A stretch of DNA of 64,000 nucleotides from Sneathiella chungangensis. GTDB taxonomy: Bacteria; Pseudomonadota; Alphaproteobacteria; Sneathiellales; Sneathiellaceae. The notes below the pieces were generated by a model. That model worked only from the letters and a program-made list of their open reading frames with translations, searched no databases and was not told the origin of the DNA. Positions 55,594 through 63,871 of this stretch are shown here, piece by piece; position 1 is the first letter of the stretch; every line of letters begins with the position of its first letter. The translations under genes were made by a program, and so were the position numbers. The stretch is from NCBI RefSeq assembly GCF_009882935.1, contig NZ_WTVA01000015.1, forward strand, positions 1,001,108-1,065,107, written 5' to 3'.

Positions 55594-56481
55594 CTACATC
55601 ATCCGTTCAAGCGACCCCAGAACCACCCGCCGAACGGTAAATCTGGTCAACAGGGCGACCATCAACGGCAGCAGCAACAAGGCGATAATTCCTTCAACTC
55701 CCAGGGAAAGCGGCGGCAGCATCGATGCCTCCAGCGATCCAACGAGAAAGTTGAAAATAAACATGACAATGATGGCGACGATAAGGCCGGGAAGGGCGCC
55801 GAGAAAACTGAGGCGGGCAAAGTAATTCTGGAACTGTTCGGCGATATACTGGTCGCGCGCGCCGATAAGATGGAGGACCTGGATCACCTCCGCATGCATG
55901 ATGAGGCCGGTGCGGACCGCGAATATGACGATAATGACGGTTACCGCGCCGATCAGCAGCATGATGGCGGCCGCCAGGATCTGGACGGAGCGGCCGAGCA
56001 GCACCATCTTGTCGAGCCAGGGCCGGTGGATGTCGAGACGGGCGCCGGCAACCGCCTCGCCCAGTTTTTCGTTCAGTGCCGCAAGATCGATGGCACTGTC
56101 TTCGTCGATAATCACTTCGATAAGCCGGGGGATCGGCAGATCGCCAAGCGCGGCATTCCGGCCGAGGAATGGCTCCAGCAGTTTCAGGGTTTCCTCCTGC
56201 TCGATGGCCCTCGCCGCGGCGACGCCGGGCGTCTTCGAAAGGAGTTCGACGGCATCTGTGACTTTTTTGTCGAGATCGGCGGTCGGATCGAAGGCAATCT
56301 CGACCGTCAGGTTGCCGGTCAGGGTTGCCGACCAGTCACTGATGGCGTTGCTCAATGAAAACAGCCCACCGATGGCAAGCGCCGCAAGGAAGATCATGGC
56401 CGCGATGACGACAGGAAGATAGCGGGTGGATACATCCTTCTCCAGCTGCAGTTCCGCAGATTTGCCGATAATTTGCATCAT
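55594..56481 (-). CDS. ftsX: Cell division protein FtsX
   Basis: A 295-residue membrane partner of FtsE. Four transmembrane segments are visible (about 21-44, 168-190, 222-245 and 258-285), with a large periplasmic loop between the first two. It recruits cell-wall hydrolases or their activators at the septum. The start overlaps the ftsE stop (ATGA), so both are made together. The HAD, ydcF and plsC genes follow on the same strand. Confidence 0.92.
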   Translation of the reverse strand: MMQIIGKSAELQLEKDVSTRYLPVVIAAMIFLAALAIGGLFSLSNAISDWSATLTGNLTVEIAFDPTADLDKKVTDAVELLSKTPGVAAARAIEQEETLKLLEPFLGRNAALGDLPIPRLIEVIIDEDSAIDLAALNEKLGEAVAGARLDIHRPWLDKMVLLGRSVQILAAAIMLLIGAVTVIIVIFAVRTGLIMHAEVIQVLHLIGARDQYIAEQFQNYFARLSFLGALPGLIVAIIVMFIFNFLVGSLEASMLPPLSLGVEGIIALLLLPLMVALLTRFTVRRVVLGSLERMM

Positions 56482-57176
56482 CCGCCGTCCCGACTGAATT
56501 GCGAGGGCAGCTCATCCTGCTTGCGCGTAGTCAGCATCCCGTCTTTCAGGAACATGACCGGATTTCCGAACCGTTTAATCAGCCCGAGGTCATGGGTCGC
56601 GACAACGACCGTCGTTCCGATCTTATTCAGCTCCTGGAACAGATACATCAGCCGCAGTCCCATTTCCGCGTCCATGCTCCCCGTTGGTTCGTCGGCGATC
56701 AGGAGTTGCGGGCGGTTGATGACCGCGCGGGCGATGGCAACGCGTTGTTTCTCGCCGCCCGAGAGGGTTGGCGGTTTCGCATCCACCTGCCGGCCGAGGC
56801 CCACCCATTCGAGCAGTTCCGCGACATGCTGGTAAATCTGACTGTTCTTGGCGCCGGCTATCTTGAGCGGCAGGGCGACATTTTCCAGCGCCGAAAGATG
56901 GTCGAGCAGGCGAAAATCCTGAAAAACAACGCCGATTTTACGGCGCATCGCCGGAAGATCGTCGCGCGCAAGGGAGGAAACCTCCTTGTTGAACAGGGTA
57001 ATCAGGCCACGGCTCGGCCTATGCGACAGCGCGAGCAGTTTCAGCAGCGAGCTTTTGCCTGCGCCCGTCGGCCCGGTCAGAAAATGGAAGGAGCCGGGCT
57101 GCAGGTGAAAGCTGATATCGCGCAAGACCTCCGGTCCCAGGCCATAACGCATGCCGACATTTTCGAACCTGACCAA
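56478..57176 (-). CDS. ftsE: Cell division ATP-binding protein FtsE
   Basis: A 232-residue ABC ATPase. Walker A is GPTGAGKSSLL near residue 36, the ABC signature is LSGGEKQR and Walker B is LLIADEPTG. With FtsX it powers septal peptidoglycan remodelling. The only good start is TTG at 57176, with GGGAGG at 5 bp. An ATG 4 bp upstream is in another frame. It starts the leftward run that includes ftsX, HAD, ydcF and plsC. Confidence 0.95.
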   Translation of the reverse strand: MVRFENVGMRYGLGPEVLRDISFHLQPGSFHFLTGPTGAGKSSLLKLLALSHRPSRGLITLFNKEVSSLARDDLPAMRRKIGVVFQDFRLLDHLSALENVALPLKIAGAKNSQIYQHVAELLEWVGLGRQVDAKPPTLSGGEKQRVAIARAVINRPQLLIADEPTGSMDAEMGLRLMYLFQELNKIGTTVVVATHDLGLIKRFGNPVMFLKDGMLTTRKQDELPSQFSRDGG

Positions 57177-57180
57177 TCAT

Positions 57181-57187
57181 TCCTCCC
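57181..57187 (-). promoter_or_regulatory. Ribosome binding site for the ftsE TTG start
   Basis: GGGAGGA on the minus strand lies 4-5 bp before TTG 57176. It is the strongest site of this region and is the reason a TTG start is accepted. Confidence 0.55.
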
Positions 57188-57301
57188 AAAGGTTACGCGA
57201 CTGAACATAAACTATGTTAGATTTATCAGCCAGTCTTGTGCATGTCCAAGCAAACGCCTATAAAAAAGAAACTTTAATCCGTGAGATGGTGACTCTCGCC
57301 A

Positions 57302-57994
57302 ATGATTTTAACCTGTCCAAGTTGCGCAACCCGTTATTCGATTGACGCGATTACCATCGGCCCGGAAGGGCGCGCCGTGAAATGCGCCAAATGCGGGCAT
57401 AAATGGCGGGAGTATCCGCCGACGGATATGCCGAAGACACTGACCGAGCCGCCGCCGGCAGTTGACAGCGCCCCGCCGCAAGAGCAGGGCATGAGCATCG
57501 AGCAGATGACGAAGGGGCAAGCGCCCGGCCCGGCGAAGGTCGCCTCCGGCAAACCCCGGCGCTGGATCGCCTGGCTGTTGTTGCTTCTGGTCTTGGCTGC
57601 GCTTGTTGGCGGCGCCTATTTCGGGCGCAATTACGTGGTCATGGCGTGGCCCGCCTCGGCGCAAATGTACCAGTATCTGCGCATCGATGTTGAAACACAG
57701 AATATGCTCGGCCTCGAAATCCATGACCTTCGAACCAAGTCCGTCCTGCAAAATGGCGTGACCACGCTGACGGTCTCCGGCATTATCAAGAATATCACCG
57801 ACAGTCCGCAACCATTGCCGCGGATCAAGATTGCACTTATCGATGCCGAGGGGCAAAGTGTCTACAGCTGGACAACGACTGTCGAGGAACCGGAAGTCAT
57901 GCCCTGGGGGCAGGTGGAGTTTTCCAGCAGTATGAATCAGCCGCCCGAAGAGGCGAAAAATGTCAAAGTCGATCTTATCGACCCCGAGAATTAA
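57302..57994 (+). CDS. Zinc-ribbon (MJ0042) DUF3426 membrane protein
   Basis: A 230-residue protein. An N-terminal zinc ribbon has C5-x2-C8 and C28-x2-C31 (TCPSCATRYS and VKCAKCGHKW). A Pro-rich linker follows, then one transmembrane helix (about 86-108) and a DUF3426-type beta domain outside. It probably senses or binds something across the membrane; its function is unknown. It is divergent from ftsE, an arrangement seen in other alphaproteobacteria. Confidence 0.85.
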   Translation: MILTCPSCATRYSIDAITIGPEGRAVKCAKCGHKWREYPPTDMPKTLTEPPPAVDSAPPQEQGMSIEQMTKGQAPGPAKVASGKPRRWIAWLLLLLVLAALVGGAYFGRNYVVMAWPASAQMYQYLRIDVETQNMLGLEIHDLRTKSVLQNGVTTLTVSGIIKNITDSPQPLPRIKIALIDAEGQSVYSWTTTVEEPEVMPWGQVEFSSSMNQPPEEAKNVKVDLIDPEN

Positions 57995-57996
57995 TC

Positions 57997-58018
57997 GCCG
58001 GCCATTCGTGAGGCCGGT
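57997..58018 (+). terminator. Hairpin after the zinc-ribbon gene
   Basis: GCCGGCC-ATTCGTGA-GGCCGGT forms a 7-pair stem. A T run (TATTTTT) comes only 9 bp later, so termination would be partial. It lies between the DUF3426 gene and hpt. Confidence 0.35.
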
Positions 58019-58045
58019 ACCGCCGCTATTTTTGGAAGGACCATT

Positions 58046-58591
58046 ATGAGCAAGGCTGAAATGAAGCCGGACATCGAAATTTTGTTCGCAAGCGCGGATA
58101 TCGCGAAGCGCAACGAAGAGCTCGCGGAGGAAATCGCCGCGACGATGGGGTCGGATATCCTTGTTATCGCCGTTCTCAAGGGGAGCTTTGTTTTTGCGGC
58201 CGACCTGATCCGGGCTCTGCATCATGCCGGGGTCAATCCGCAGATCGATTTCATGGCCCTCTCCTCCTATGGCGACAAGACCGTCAGCAGCGGCTCCGTG
58301 GTCATCACCCGCGACATCGTCGATACGGTCAAGGGTCGCAAGGTGTTGCTGATCGATGATATTCTGGAATCCGGGCGCACCATGGCCTTCGCGACGGCGG
58401 AACTGCTCGGTCGCGGCGCCGCGACGGTGAAGACCTGCCTGATGCTGGATAAGAAGGGAAAGCGCGTCTCCGATTTCGAGGCGGATTTCGTCGGCTTTGA
58501 CTGTCCCGACCTGTTTGTCGTCGGGTACGGCCTCGATTACGCCCATTACTACCGCGAACTTCCCTATATCGGGTATATCGTCAAGCATTGA
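58046..58591 (+). CDS. hpt: Hypoxanthine phosphoribosyltransferase
   Basis: A 181-residue purine-salvage enzyme that makes IMP or GMP from the base and PRPP. The PRPP-binding motif VLLIDDILESGRTMA is near residue 100, and the flexible loop SSYGDKTVSSG lies before it. The length is standard. It is followed within 13 bp by cpdR. Confidence 0.95.
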   Translation: MSKAEMKPDIEILFASADIAKRNEELAEEIAATMGSDILVIAVLKGSFVFAADLIRALHHAGVNPQIDFMALSSYGDKTVSSGSVVITRDIVDTVKGRKVLLIDDILESGRTMAFATAELLGRGAATVKTCLMLDKKGKRVSDFEADFVGFDCPDLFVVGYGLDYAHYYRELPYIGYIVKH

Positions 58592-58604
58592 ACGGAGGGC
58601 AGGT

Positions 58605-59033
58605 ATGGCGCGCATTTTGATTGCTGAGGACGAAGCCGCCCTTCGGGAATTCATCAGCCGCGCCCTGACCCATCATGGCCATGAAGTCGTGGCGGTCGCG
58701 GATGGCGCGGAGGCGCTTTCCGTCCTGCAAAAGAAAACGCCGTTCGATCTTTTGCTGACCGATATTGTCATGCCCATCATGGACGGAATCGCCCTTGCCC
58801 TCAAGGTATCCAAGGATTTTCCGGGCCTCAAGGTTCTGATGATGACGGGCTACGCGGCGGAACGGCAGCGGGCCTATAACCTGGACATGCTCATCCACGA
58901 CGTCATTGCCAAACCCTTCACCCTTGATGAAATCTGTGAAAAAGTGACCGAGGCGCTGGCCAGCGACCCTGCGCCCCATAATCCCGCCACCACGTCCGAT
59001 GCCGGACTGCTTTCGAAAAACAAGAACAGATAG
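58605..59033 (+). CDS. cpdR: CpdR-type response regulator
   Basis: A 142-residue single-domain receiver. The phosphoacceptor is D53 in LLTDIVMPIMDG, with acidic AEDE at 7-10, TGYAA and the KPF lysine near residue 105. In Caulobacter CpdR tunes ClpXP proteolysis during the cell cycle and is phosphorylated through CckA-ChpT. The last 25 residues form a polar tail ending KNKNR. The ATG at 58605 has GGAGGG upstream. Confidence 0.9.
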   Translation: MARILIAEDEAALREFISRALTHHGHEVVAVADGAEALSVLQKKTPFDLLLTDIVMPIMDGIALALKVSKDFPGLKVLMMTGYAAERQRAYNLDMLIHDVIAKPFTLDEICEKVTEALASDPAPHNPATTSDAGLLSKNKNR

Positions 59034-59166
59034 CGTTCCCGGCATCTCTTTAAACGACTTCAGGTTGCTCAAGATTTCATCGCCATCCTTCCTTTTTGTT
59101 AAGGAATTTGCGGTACATTTCAGACCATCTGCATTGAACGATGTTTTCTGAATTTAGGGACCTGTT

Positions 59167-60978
59167 TTGACCGCTGAACGCGTTTTTATGTTTTTGCTGC
59201 TATGGCTTACCTGTTTCGTGGTTTTGCCGGCGCAACTTGCAACCGATCCGGACATCTTCGCGCCCAAGCAGCCGGATGCCTTTATGCGTCTGGAGCGGGT
59301 GAATACGCTGGTCGAGACGGGCAACTGGTATGATGGCCATATCGCCCGCGCCGCCGGCGCGGAGGGTGCCGATATTCACTGGACGCGGCCGATGGATCTG
59401 CTGATCCTTGGCGTCGCGGCGCCCCTGGTCCCGTTTATGCAAACCAGGCAGGCCATAGAGATCGCGGGCGTTGCATTGCCGGCGCTTATGTCACTCATTC
59501 TCGTCTTCGTCTGTATCTGGGCGGTGATGCCGTTGATGCAGCCCGGGAATTTGTTCTCGATCGTCATACTCCTCGCCGTCCAGCCGATTATCCAGAACTA
59601 TTTCGGTATCGGGCGGGTGGATCACCATATGGTCCTTGCGGTCCTAACGGCGGCCGTCCTCGGGTATCTTATCCGGCTTGATAAATCCGGCAGTAATTCG
59701 CGCCCGGCGTTGCTCGCGGGAATTCTGACTGGTCTTGGCATATGGATCAGCCTGGAATTTCTTGTCGTCTATGTTCCGGTAACGCTGGGTCTCGGTGTTT
59801 GCTGGCTCCTGTGGGGAACATCCTGGCGGCGGATAAATCGCGATTTTGCGCTCGGCGTCGGTCTCGCCTGCCTTGCGGCCGTCCTTGTCGATGTGTCACC
59901 GGATAACTGGCTGACGGCCCGTTACGATCGCATTTCAATTGCCCAGCTTTTCCTGGTTTCCTGTCCGGCCGTCTTCTGGATTCTTGTGGCAAAGACAAGC
60001 GAATGCGGCGGCACTATTACTGCTCGCATGGTCGGGGCCGGGCTGTTTGCCATCGTCTGTCTGGCGCTGATAAAATTCTGGTATCCGGGTCTGTTTATCG
60101 GACCGGAAGCGGAGGCGGACCCGCGCATTGCCGCAATCTGGTATGACAATGTCAGCGAAATGCTTCCCCTGTTCACCAGTATTCGAAAGATGATCCTCTT
60201 TTGTCTTTTGCCGTTCTGCGGAATTGTCTACGGCCTGTTCGTTCTCTCGGGGAAGCGGCATCAGGAGCAGCGGCATACATGGGTTCTGCTGTCGCTAGTC
60301 CTTGTTTGCACGGGCGCGCTTGCCCTCGCGCATATGCGGACGGCGTTGTATCTCTCGGTTGCCGGGGTTATCGCGGCCGGCCCCCTCATGGAGGACGTGC
60401 TGAACGCCGTGAGCGCGCGTTTCAGCGGATGGAGAAAAGGAGCGACGGGCCTGCTGGTCCGCGCCGTCATTATTCTCGGCCCCTTCTCGCTGGCGGTTTT
60501 GGTGGGTGCCTTTGCAAACGGACTGAAACCGGCGGCGGCCACCACGGTGACACAGGCGGCGGAGACAGAGTGCACTGTCCGGGACATCGCCGGTTTTCTC
60601 GCCGATGATAAATTCATTCAGGGCCGCGGCGTTCTGCGCTTTGCCAATAACCTCGATTACGGACCGGAGCTTATATACCGCACGCGGCATCACTTTCTTG
60701 CCGTGCCCTATCACCGGAACGGCGAGACGATTTTGGACACATATGACCTGATGACGGCGGTGGAATTCAGCCGGAGCCGCGACCTTCTCGGGAAATACGG
60801 GATTGACTATATTCTTATATGCCCCAATGCTTCGGACGAAACATACTTTCGGAAGTCTGCAGAGGCATCCGTTCTCTATAACCGTCTGGTCAATGGAGAT
60901 TTGCCGGAGGAACTGGTGCCCGTTGAGGCGGCGCCCAAACCCTGGATGCTCTTCGAATATAGGGGTAATGCGATGTGA
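59167..60978 (+). CDS. STT3-like GT-C membrane glycosyltransferase
   Basis: A 603-residue polytopic membrane protein with about eleven hydrophobic helices, then a soluble tail from about residue 460. Features shared with STT3/AglB oligosaccharyltransferases are an acidic first loop (D37 in PDAFMR), DHH at 152-154 in GRVDHHM, and an NVSE motif (328-331) where STT3 has SVxE/TIxE. The WWDYG sequon-binding motif is absent. The tail contains LDYGPELIYRTRHHF and PYHRNGETILD, a conserved-looking module of unknown role. The start is TTG at 59167 with AGGGA upstream. Its stop overlaps the next gene (GTGA). Confidence 0.65.
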   Translation: MTAERVFMFLLLWLTCFVVLPAQLATDPDIFAPKQPDAFMRLERVNTLVETGNWYDGHIARAAGAEGADIHWTRPMDLLILGVAAPLVPFMQTRQAIEIAGVALPALMSLILVFVCIWAVMPLMQPGNLFSIVILLAVQPIIQNYFGIGRVDHHMVLAVLTAAVLGYLIRLDKSGSNSRPALLAGILTGLGIWISLEFLVVYVPVTLGLGVCWLLWGTSWRRINRDFALGVGLACLAAVLVDVSPDNWLTARYDRISIAQLFLVSCPAVFWILVAKTSECGGTITARMVGAGLFAIVCLALIKFWYPGLFIGPEAEADPRIAAIWYDNVSEMLPLFTSIRKMILFCLLPFCGIVYGLFVLSGKRHQEQRHTWVLLSLVLVCTGALALAHMRTALYLSVAGVIAAGPLMEDVLNAVSARFSGWRKGATGLLVRAVIILGPFSLAVLVGAFANGLKPAAATTVTQAAETECTVRDIAGFLADDKFIQGRGVLRFANNLDYGPELIYRTRHHFLAVPYHRNGETILDTYDLMTAVEFSRSRDLLGKYGIDYILICPNASDETYFRKSAEASVLYNRLVNGDLPEELVPVEAAPKPWMLFEYRGNAM

Positions 60979-62018
60979 CCCAAAGTTATTTGCGCGAACG
61001 GCTGGAGGTTCATGAGAAAACCGCGAAGACGGAATATGTTCCGTCGATTGCGGTCATGGTGCCTTGCCTGAACGAGGAATTGACGATCGGCAAGGTCATC
61101 GCCGACTTCCGGGCCGCGCTGCCACGGGCCAGGATCGTCATTTGCGATAACGCCTCGACCGACAATACCGCGGCTGTCGCCGAAAATGCGGGGGCCGAGG
61201 TCATCTATGAAGAGCTGCCCGGTAAGGGCAACGCCATCCGGCGGCTTTTTTCCGACATTGACGCGGATATCTATGTGATGGTCGACGGCGATGACACCTA
61301 CGAGGCCGGCCTTGCGCCAAAACTGGTTGCACAGCTGTGGGAACATCGCCTCGATATGGTTTGTGCAAAGCGCGTTGCATCGGCGAATGCGGCCTATCGC
61401 AAGGGGCATGTTTTCGGAAACCGGATGTTTTCCGGCATCGTTGCCCGCGTGTTCGGCCGGCGGTTTGCCGATATCCTGACCGGGTATCGGGTATTTTCAC
61501 GGCGTTTCGTCAAATCCTTTCCCATCCTGTCGGAAGGCTTCGAGATCGAGACCGAGCTCACCATTCATGCGCTTGAACTGAATATGCCGGTTGCTGAAAT
61601 TGCGAGTGCCTATAATGAACGCCCGGAAGGGTCCGACAGCAAGCTACATACCTTTTCCGATGGGCTCAAGATCTCAAAACTCATCTTCAAGCTGGTCAAG
61701 GACGAACGCCCGATGACCTTTTTCGGGGCGCTGTTTCTCCTGTTTGCGGCGATGTCGATCATTCTCGCCATCCCCATCACCCTCACCTTCATCGAGACGG
61801 GACTGGTTCCGAGATTGCCGACGGCGGTGCTGTCGAGTGCCTGCATGCTGCTATCCTTTCTCTTCCTTGCCTGCGGATTTATCCTGGATTCGGTGACCCG
61901 CGGCAGACGGGAACGGAAGCGAATTTCCTACCTGTCCATTGCCGGTCCGGCGGCGATCAACGTGCGATCGCAGACCGAGGCTGCCCCGGCGCGGGAATTC
62001 AGGGAGTACGCGGACTAG
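60975..62018 (+). CDS. GT2 family glycosyltransferase (DPM-like)
   Basis: A 347-residue enzyme. The GT-A domain begins IAVMVPCLNEE and has the nucleotide/metal motif DGDD at 104-107. Two C-terminal transmembrane segments (about 247-270 and 282-312) anchor it. This is the layout of polyprenyl-phosphate hexose transferases such as dolichol-phosphate mannose synthase. It overlaps the STT3-like gene by 4 bp (GTGA), so the two are coupled. It probably makes a lipid-linked sugar for the block. Confidence 0.82.
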   Translation: MTQSYLRERLEVHEKTAKTEYVPSIAVMVPCLNEELTIGKVIADFRAALPRARIVICDNASTDNTAAVAENAGAEVIYEELPGKGNAIRRLFSDIDADIYVMVDGDDTYEAGLAPKLVAQLWEHRLDMVCAKRVASANAAYRKGHVFGNRMFSGIVARVFGRRFADILTGYRVFSRRFVKSFPILSEGFEIETELTIHALELNMPVAEIASAYNERPEGSDSKLHTFSDGLKISKLIFKLVKDERPMTFFGALFLLFAAMSIILAIPITLTFIETGLVPRLPTAVLSSACMLLSFLFLACGFILDSVTRGRRERKRISYLSIAGPAAINVRSQTEAAPAREFREYAD

Positions 62019-62042
62019 TTGGCAGTTTGCGTAAGATGTCGG

Positions 62043-62738
62043 ATGAACCGCGAAACCACGAATAAAATCAGGTTTGTACTGGAAGATTTATTGCCGCCGT
62101 TGTTGCGGGATTCGGTTTTGTTCAAATGGCTCGCCAAGGCCATCTGGGGCGACCATATCGTCGCGCTCGCGGAGTTTCGCAAGAATGCGCCTTTTCTGAC
62201 CGACGAGGAATATGAGAAGCTCTACCGCCAGCATCCCCGCGTCCATGACCTCACGGATAACTCGGACGCCTGCATTCGCCGCATTGCCGAGGAAGTTGTC
62301 GGACGGTCCATAATCGACGTCGGATGCGGAACCGGATATCTGCTCCGGCGAATTATGGAAATCCGCGGGGAAGAATTTGACAGGGTGACGGGAACGGACC
62401 TGATCGTCCCCGACGCGCAGGAGGGCATCGAACTCGTCCCGGCGAAAATCGAGAAACTGCCGTTTGCGGACGACGCGTTCGATACGGTGATCTGCACGCA
62501 TGTGATTGAACATATCCTCGACTACCGCACCGCGATACAGGAGCTTCGCCGTATCTGCCGCAGGAAGCTTATCATCGTTGTGCCGCGGGAGCGGGAGTAT
62601 CGGTATACGTTCAACCCGCATTTCAATTTTTTCCCGTACCCGGAGAGTTTCCTGAGGGCGATGCAGCCGGTGCCCGCCGATTATTCGTGCGAGGACATCA
62701 ACCGGGACATTTTTTACTGCGAGACGCGCGAGTCGTGA
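62043..62738 (+). CDS. Class I SAM-dependent methyltransferase
   Basis: About 231 residues. Motif I is SIIDVGCGTGYLLRRIM, followed by TGTDLIVPDAQEGIEL and the post-motif LPFADDAFDTVICTHVIEHIL, typical of Methyltransf_11/UbiE. The acceptor is unknown; within this block it may methylate a sugar or lipid carrier. The start is uncertain: a TTG at 62019, directly after the GT2 stop, is in frame, but I prefer ATG 62043. Confidence 0.82.
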   Translation: MNRETTNKIRFVLEDLLPPLLRDSVLFKWLAKAIWGDHIVALAEFRKNAPFLTDEEYEKLYRQHPRVHDLTDNSDACIRRIAEEVVGRSIIDVGCGTGYLLRRIMEIRGEEFDRVTGTDLIVPDAQEGIELVPAKIEKLPFADDAFDTVICTHVIEHILDYRTAIQELRRICRRKLIIVVPREREYRYTFNPHFNFFPYPESFLRAMQPVPADYSCEDINRDIFYCETRES

Positions 62739-62748
62739 GGAGGAAGTA

Positions 62749-63102
62749 ATGGATTTTGCAAAAGATGCGGCCCTGATCATGCTGCCCATCGTTATTGCCG
62801 TTGGGCAGATCCTCTTCAAGATCACCAGCCGCGACGTCGCGGCGCTGGATGTCGCGTCGCTGCTGAAGCTATCCGTGAACGGCTATTTTATTGTTGCGTT
62901 GCTGCTGTACGCGGTGGCGACCGTGGCCTGGGTTTATGTGCTGCGGCATTTTCCGCTCAGCAAGGCCTATATGTTCATGGGCCTCACCTTTGTTTTCGTG
63001 CCGCTGTTGAGCTACTGGTTCTTGAAGGAGCCGATAAGTCTCCGGTATCTGGCGGGCGCGGCCTTTATCGTTCTCGGGATCTGGCTGGCCCGGACGGCCT
63101 GA
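62749..63102 (+). CDS. Small EamA/ArnE-like four-helix membrane protein
   Basis: A 117-residue protein with four transmembrane helices. It includes AYMFMGLTFVFVPLLSYWF, typical of half-size EamA proteins such as ArnE/F subunits and small multidrug-resistance proteins. Dimers of such proteins can flip lipid-linked sugars. It starts 10 bp after the methyltransferase, with a GAGGAGG-rich ribosome site, and closes the four-gene block. It ends 3 bp before the convergent prepilin peptidase gene. Confidence 0.8.
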   Translation: MDFAKDAALIMLPIVIAVGQILFKITSRDVAALDVASLLKLSVNGYFIVALLLYAVATVAWVYVLRHFPLSKAYMFMGLTFVFVPLLSYWFLKEPISLRYLAGAAFIVLGIWLARTA

Positions 63103-63105
63103 ACG

Positions 63106-63627
63106 TCACATGACCTTGATAAACTGGTAGAAAACCACGAAGCCGGCCGCGGCGATGGCAACGCCATAAGGAAGCTGCAAGCCCAACGCCTTACCGGCCT
63201 GTAACATCGGCGCCGGTTTCTTCAGAACAGTCATGAAAAACCAGTCAACCAGCCCGGAAACGGCCGGCATTCGGTAAATTATCATCGGAATGACATAGAT
63301 CAGGGCGAGAATGCCGCCGGCAAGGCAGGTCATCAGCAAAAGCAGCATCAGTTGATCCGGCCCGGCCCAGAAGGCGAGAGCCGCCAGCAGCTTGACATCG
63401 CCACCGCCGAGCCAGCCCAGCGAAAAAATGAAAATCCCGACGACGAGAACGGCCATTCCGCACAGCAGATGCCAGGGCATTTCCGCCCAGTCTCCGGCAA
63501 ATCCCGCGTCGACGAAGTACAGCGCCGCGATAATGAGCGGCAGCAAATTCGGAATCCGGCGGGAGAATACATCCCATGCCGCAGCAAGAAGAACCAGGCC
63601 ACCGGCGGACATCATCAGGACAGGCAT
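63106..63627 (-). CDS. Prepilin peptidase (CpaA/TadV-type)
   Basis: A 173-residue membrane protease of the A24 family, about five helices. The catalytic aspartates are D19 (AAWDVFSRRIPN) and D77 in GGGDVKLLAALAFW. The short length without the N-terminal methyltransferase domain fits the Flp/Tad-type CpaA, which cleaves Flp pilins. No other pilus genes are in the window. Confidence 0.9.
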   Translation of the reverse strand: MPVLMMSAGGLVLLAAAWDVFSRRIPNLLPLIIAALYFVDAGFAGDWAEMPWHLLCGMAVLVVGIFIFSLGWLGGGDVKLLAALAFWAGPDQLMLLLLMTCLAGGILALIYVIPMIIYRMPAVSGLVDWFFMTVLKKPAPMLQAGKALGLQLPYGVAIAAAGFVVFYQFIKVM

Positions 63628-63740
63628 TTACGCATCCTCTGGAGCAAAGCAGTAACGATTGCCGTAAATCCTAGCCGCCAGTTATTAGGATATGGTTAAG
63701 GAAAGGCGACCGCGAAAGTGGGAAATCTGCGATATGCCGG

Positions 63741-63826
63741 TGGTGCCCCTGGCCTGACTCGAACAGGCACGCCCTAAGGACAACAGATTTTGAGTCTGTC
63801 GCGTCTACCAATTCCGCCACAGGGGC
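63741..63826 (-). tRNA. tRNA-Leu (anticodon CAA)
   Basis: An 86-base tRNA including an encoded CCA. The acceptor stem GCCCCTG pairs with CAGGGGC. The anticodon stem ACAGA/TCTGT encloses loop CTCAAAA, giving anticodon CAA, which reads UUG leucine codons. A long variable arm and T-loop GTTCGAGTC are present, as expected of a type II tRNA. Confidence 0.95.
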
Positions 63827-63843
63827 CCGTGTGGAAAATCCGC

Positions 63844-63871
63844 ACTATAGCGATGAATTTTGAAGGGTCAA
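63844..63871 (-). promoter_or_regulatory. Promoter of tRNA-Leu
   Basis: The minus strand has TTGACC (63866-63871), a 16 bp spacer, then TATAGT (63844-63849). The -10 is close to consensus and the tRNA 5' end is about 18 bp further on. This is a strong sigma70 promoter. Confidence 0.65.

Noticed and set aside
63741-63826. Integration site at tRNA-Leu
   Set aside because: No integrase or duplicated tRNA end was seen on the prepilin-peptidase side; the other flank is cut by the window edge after about 170 bp.
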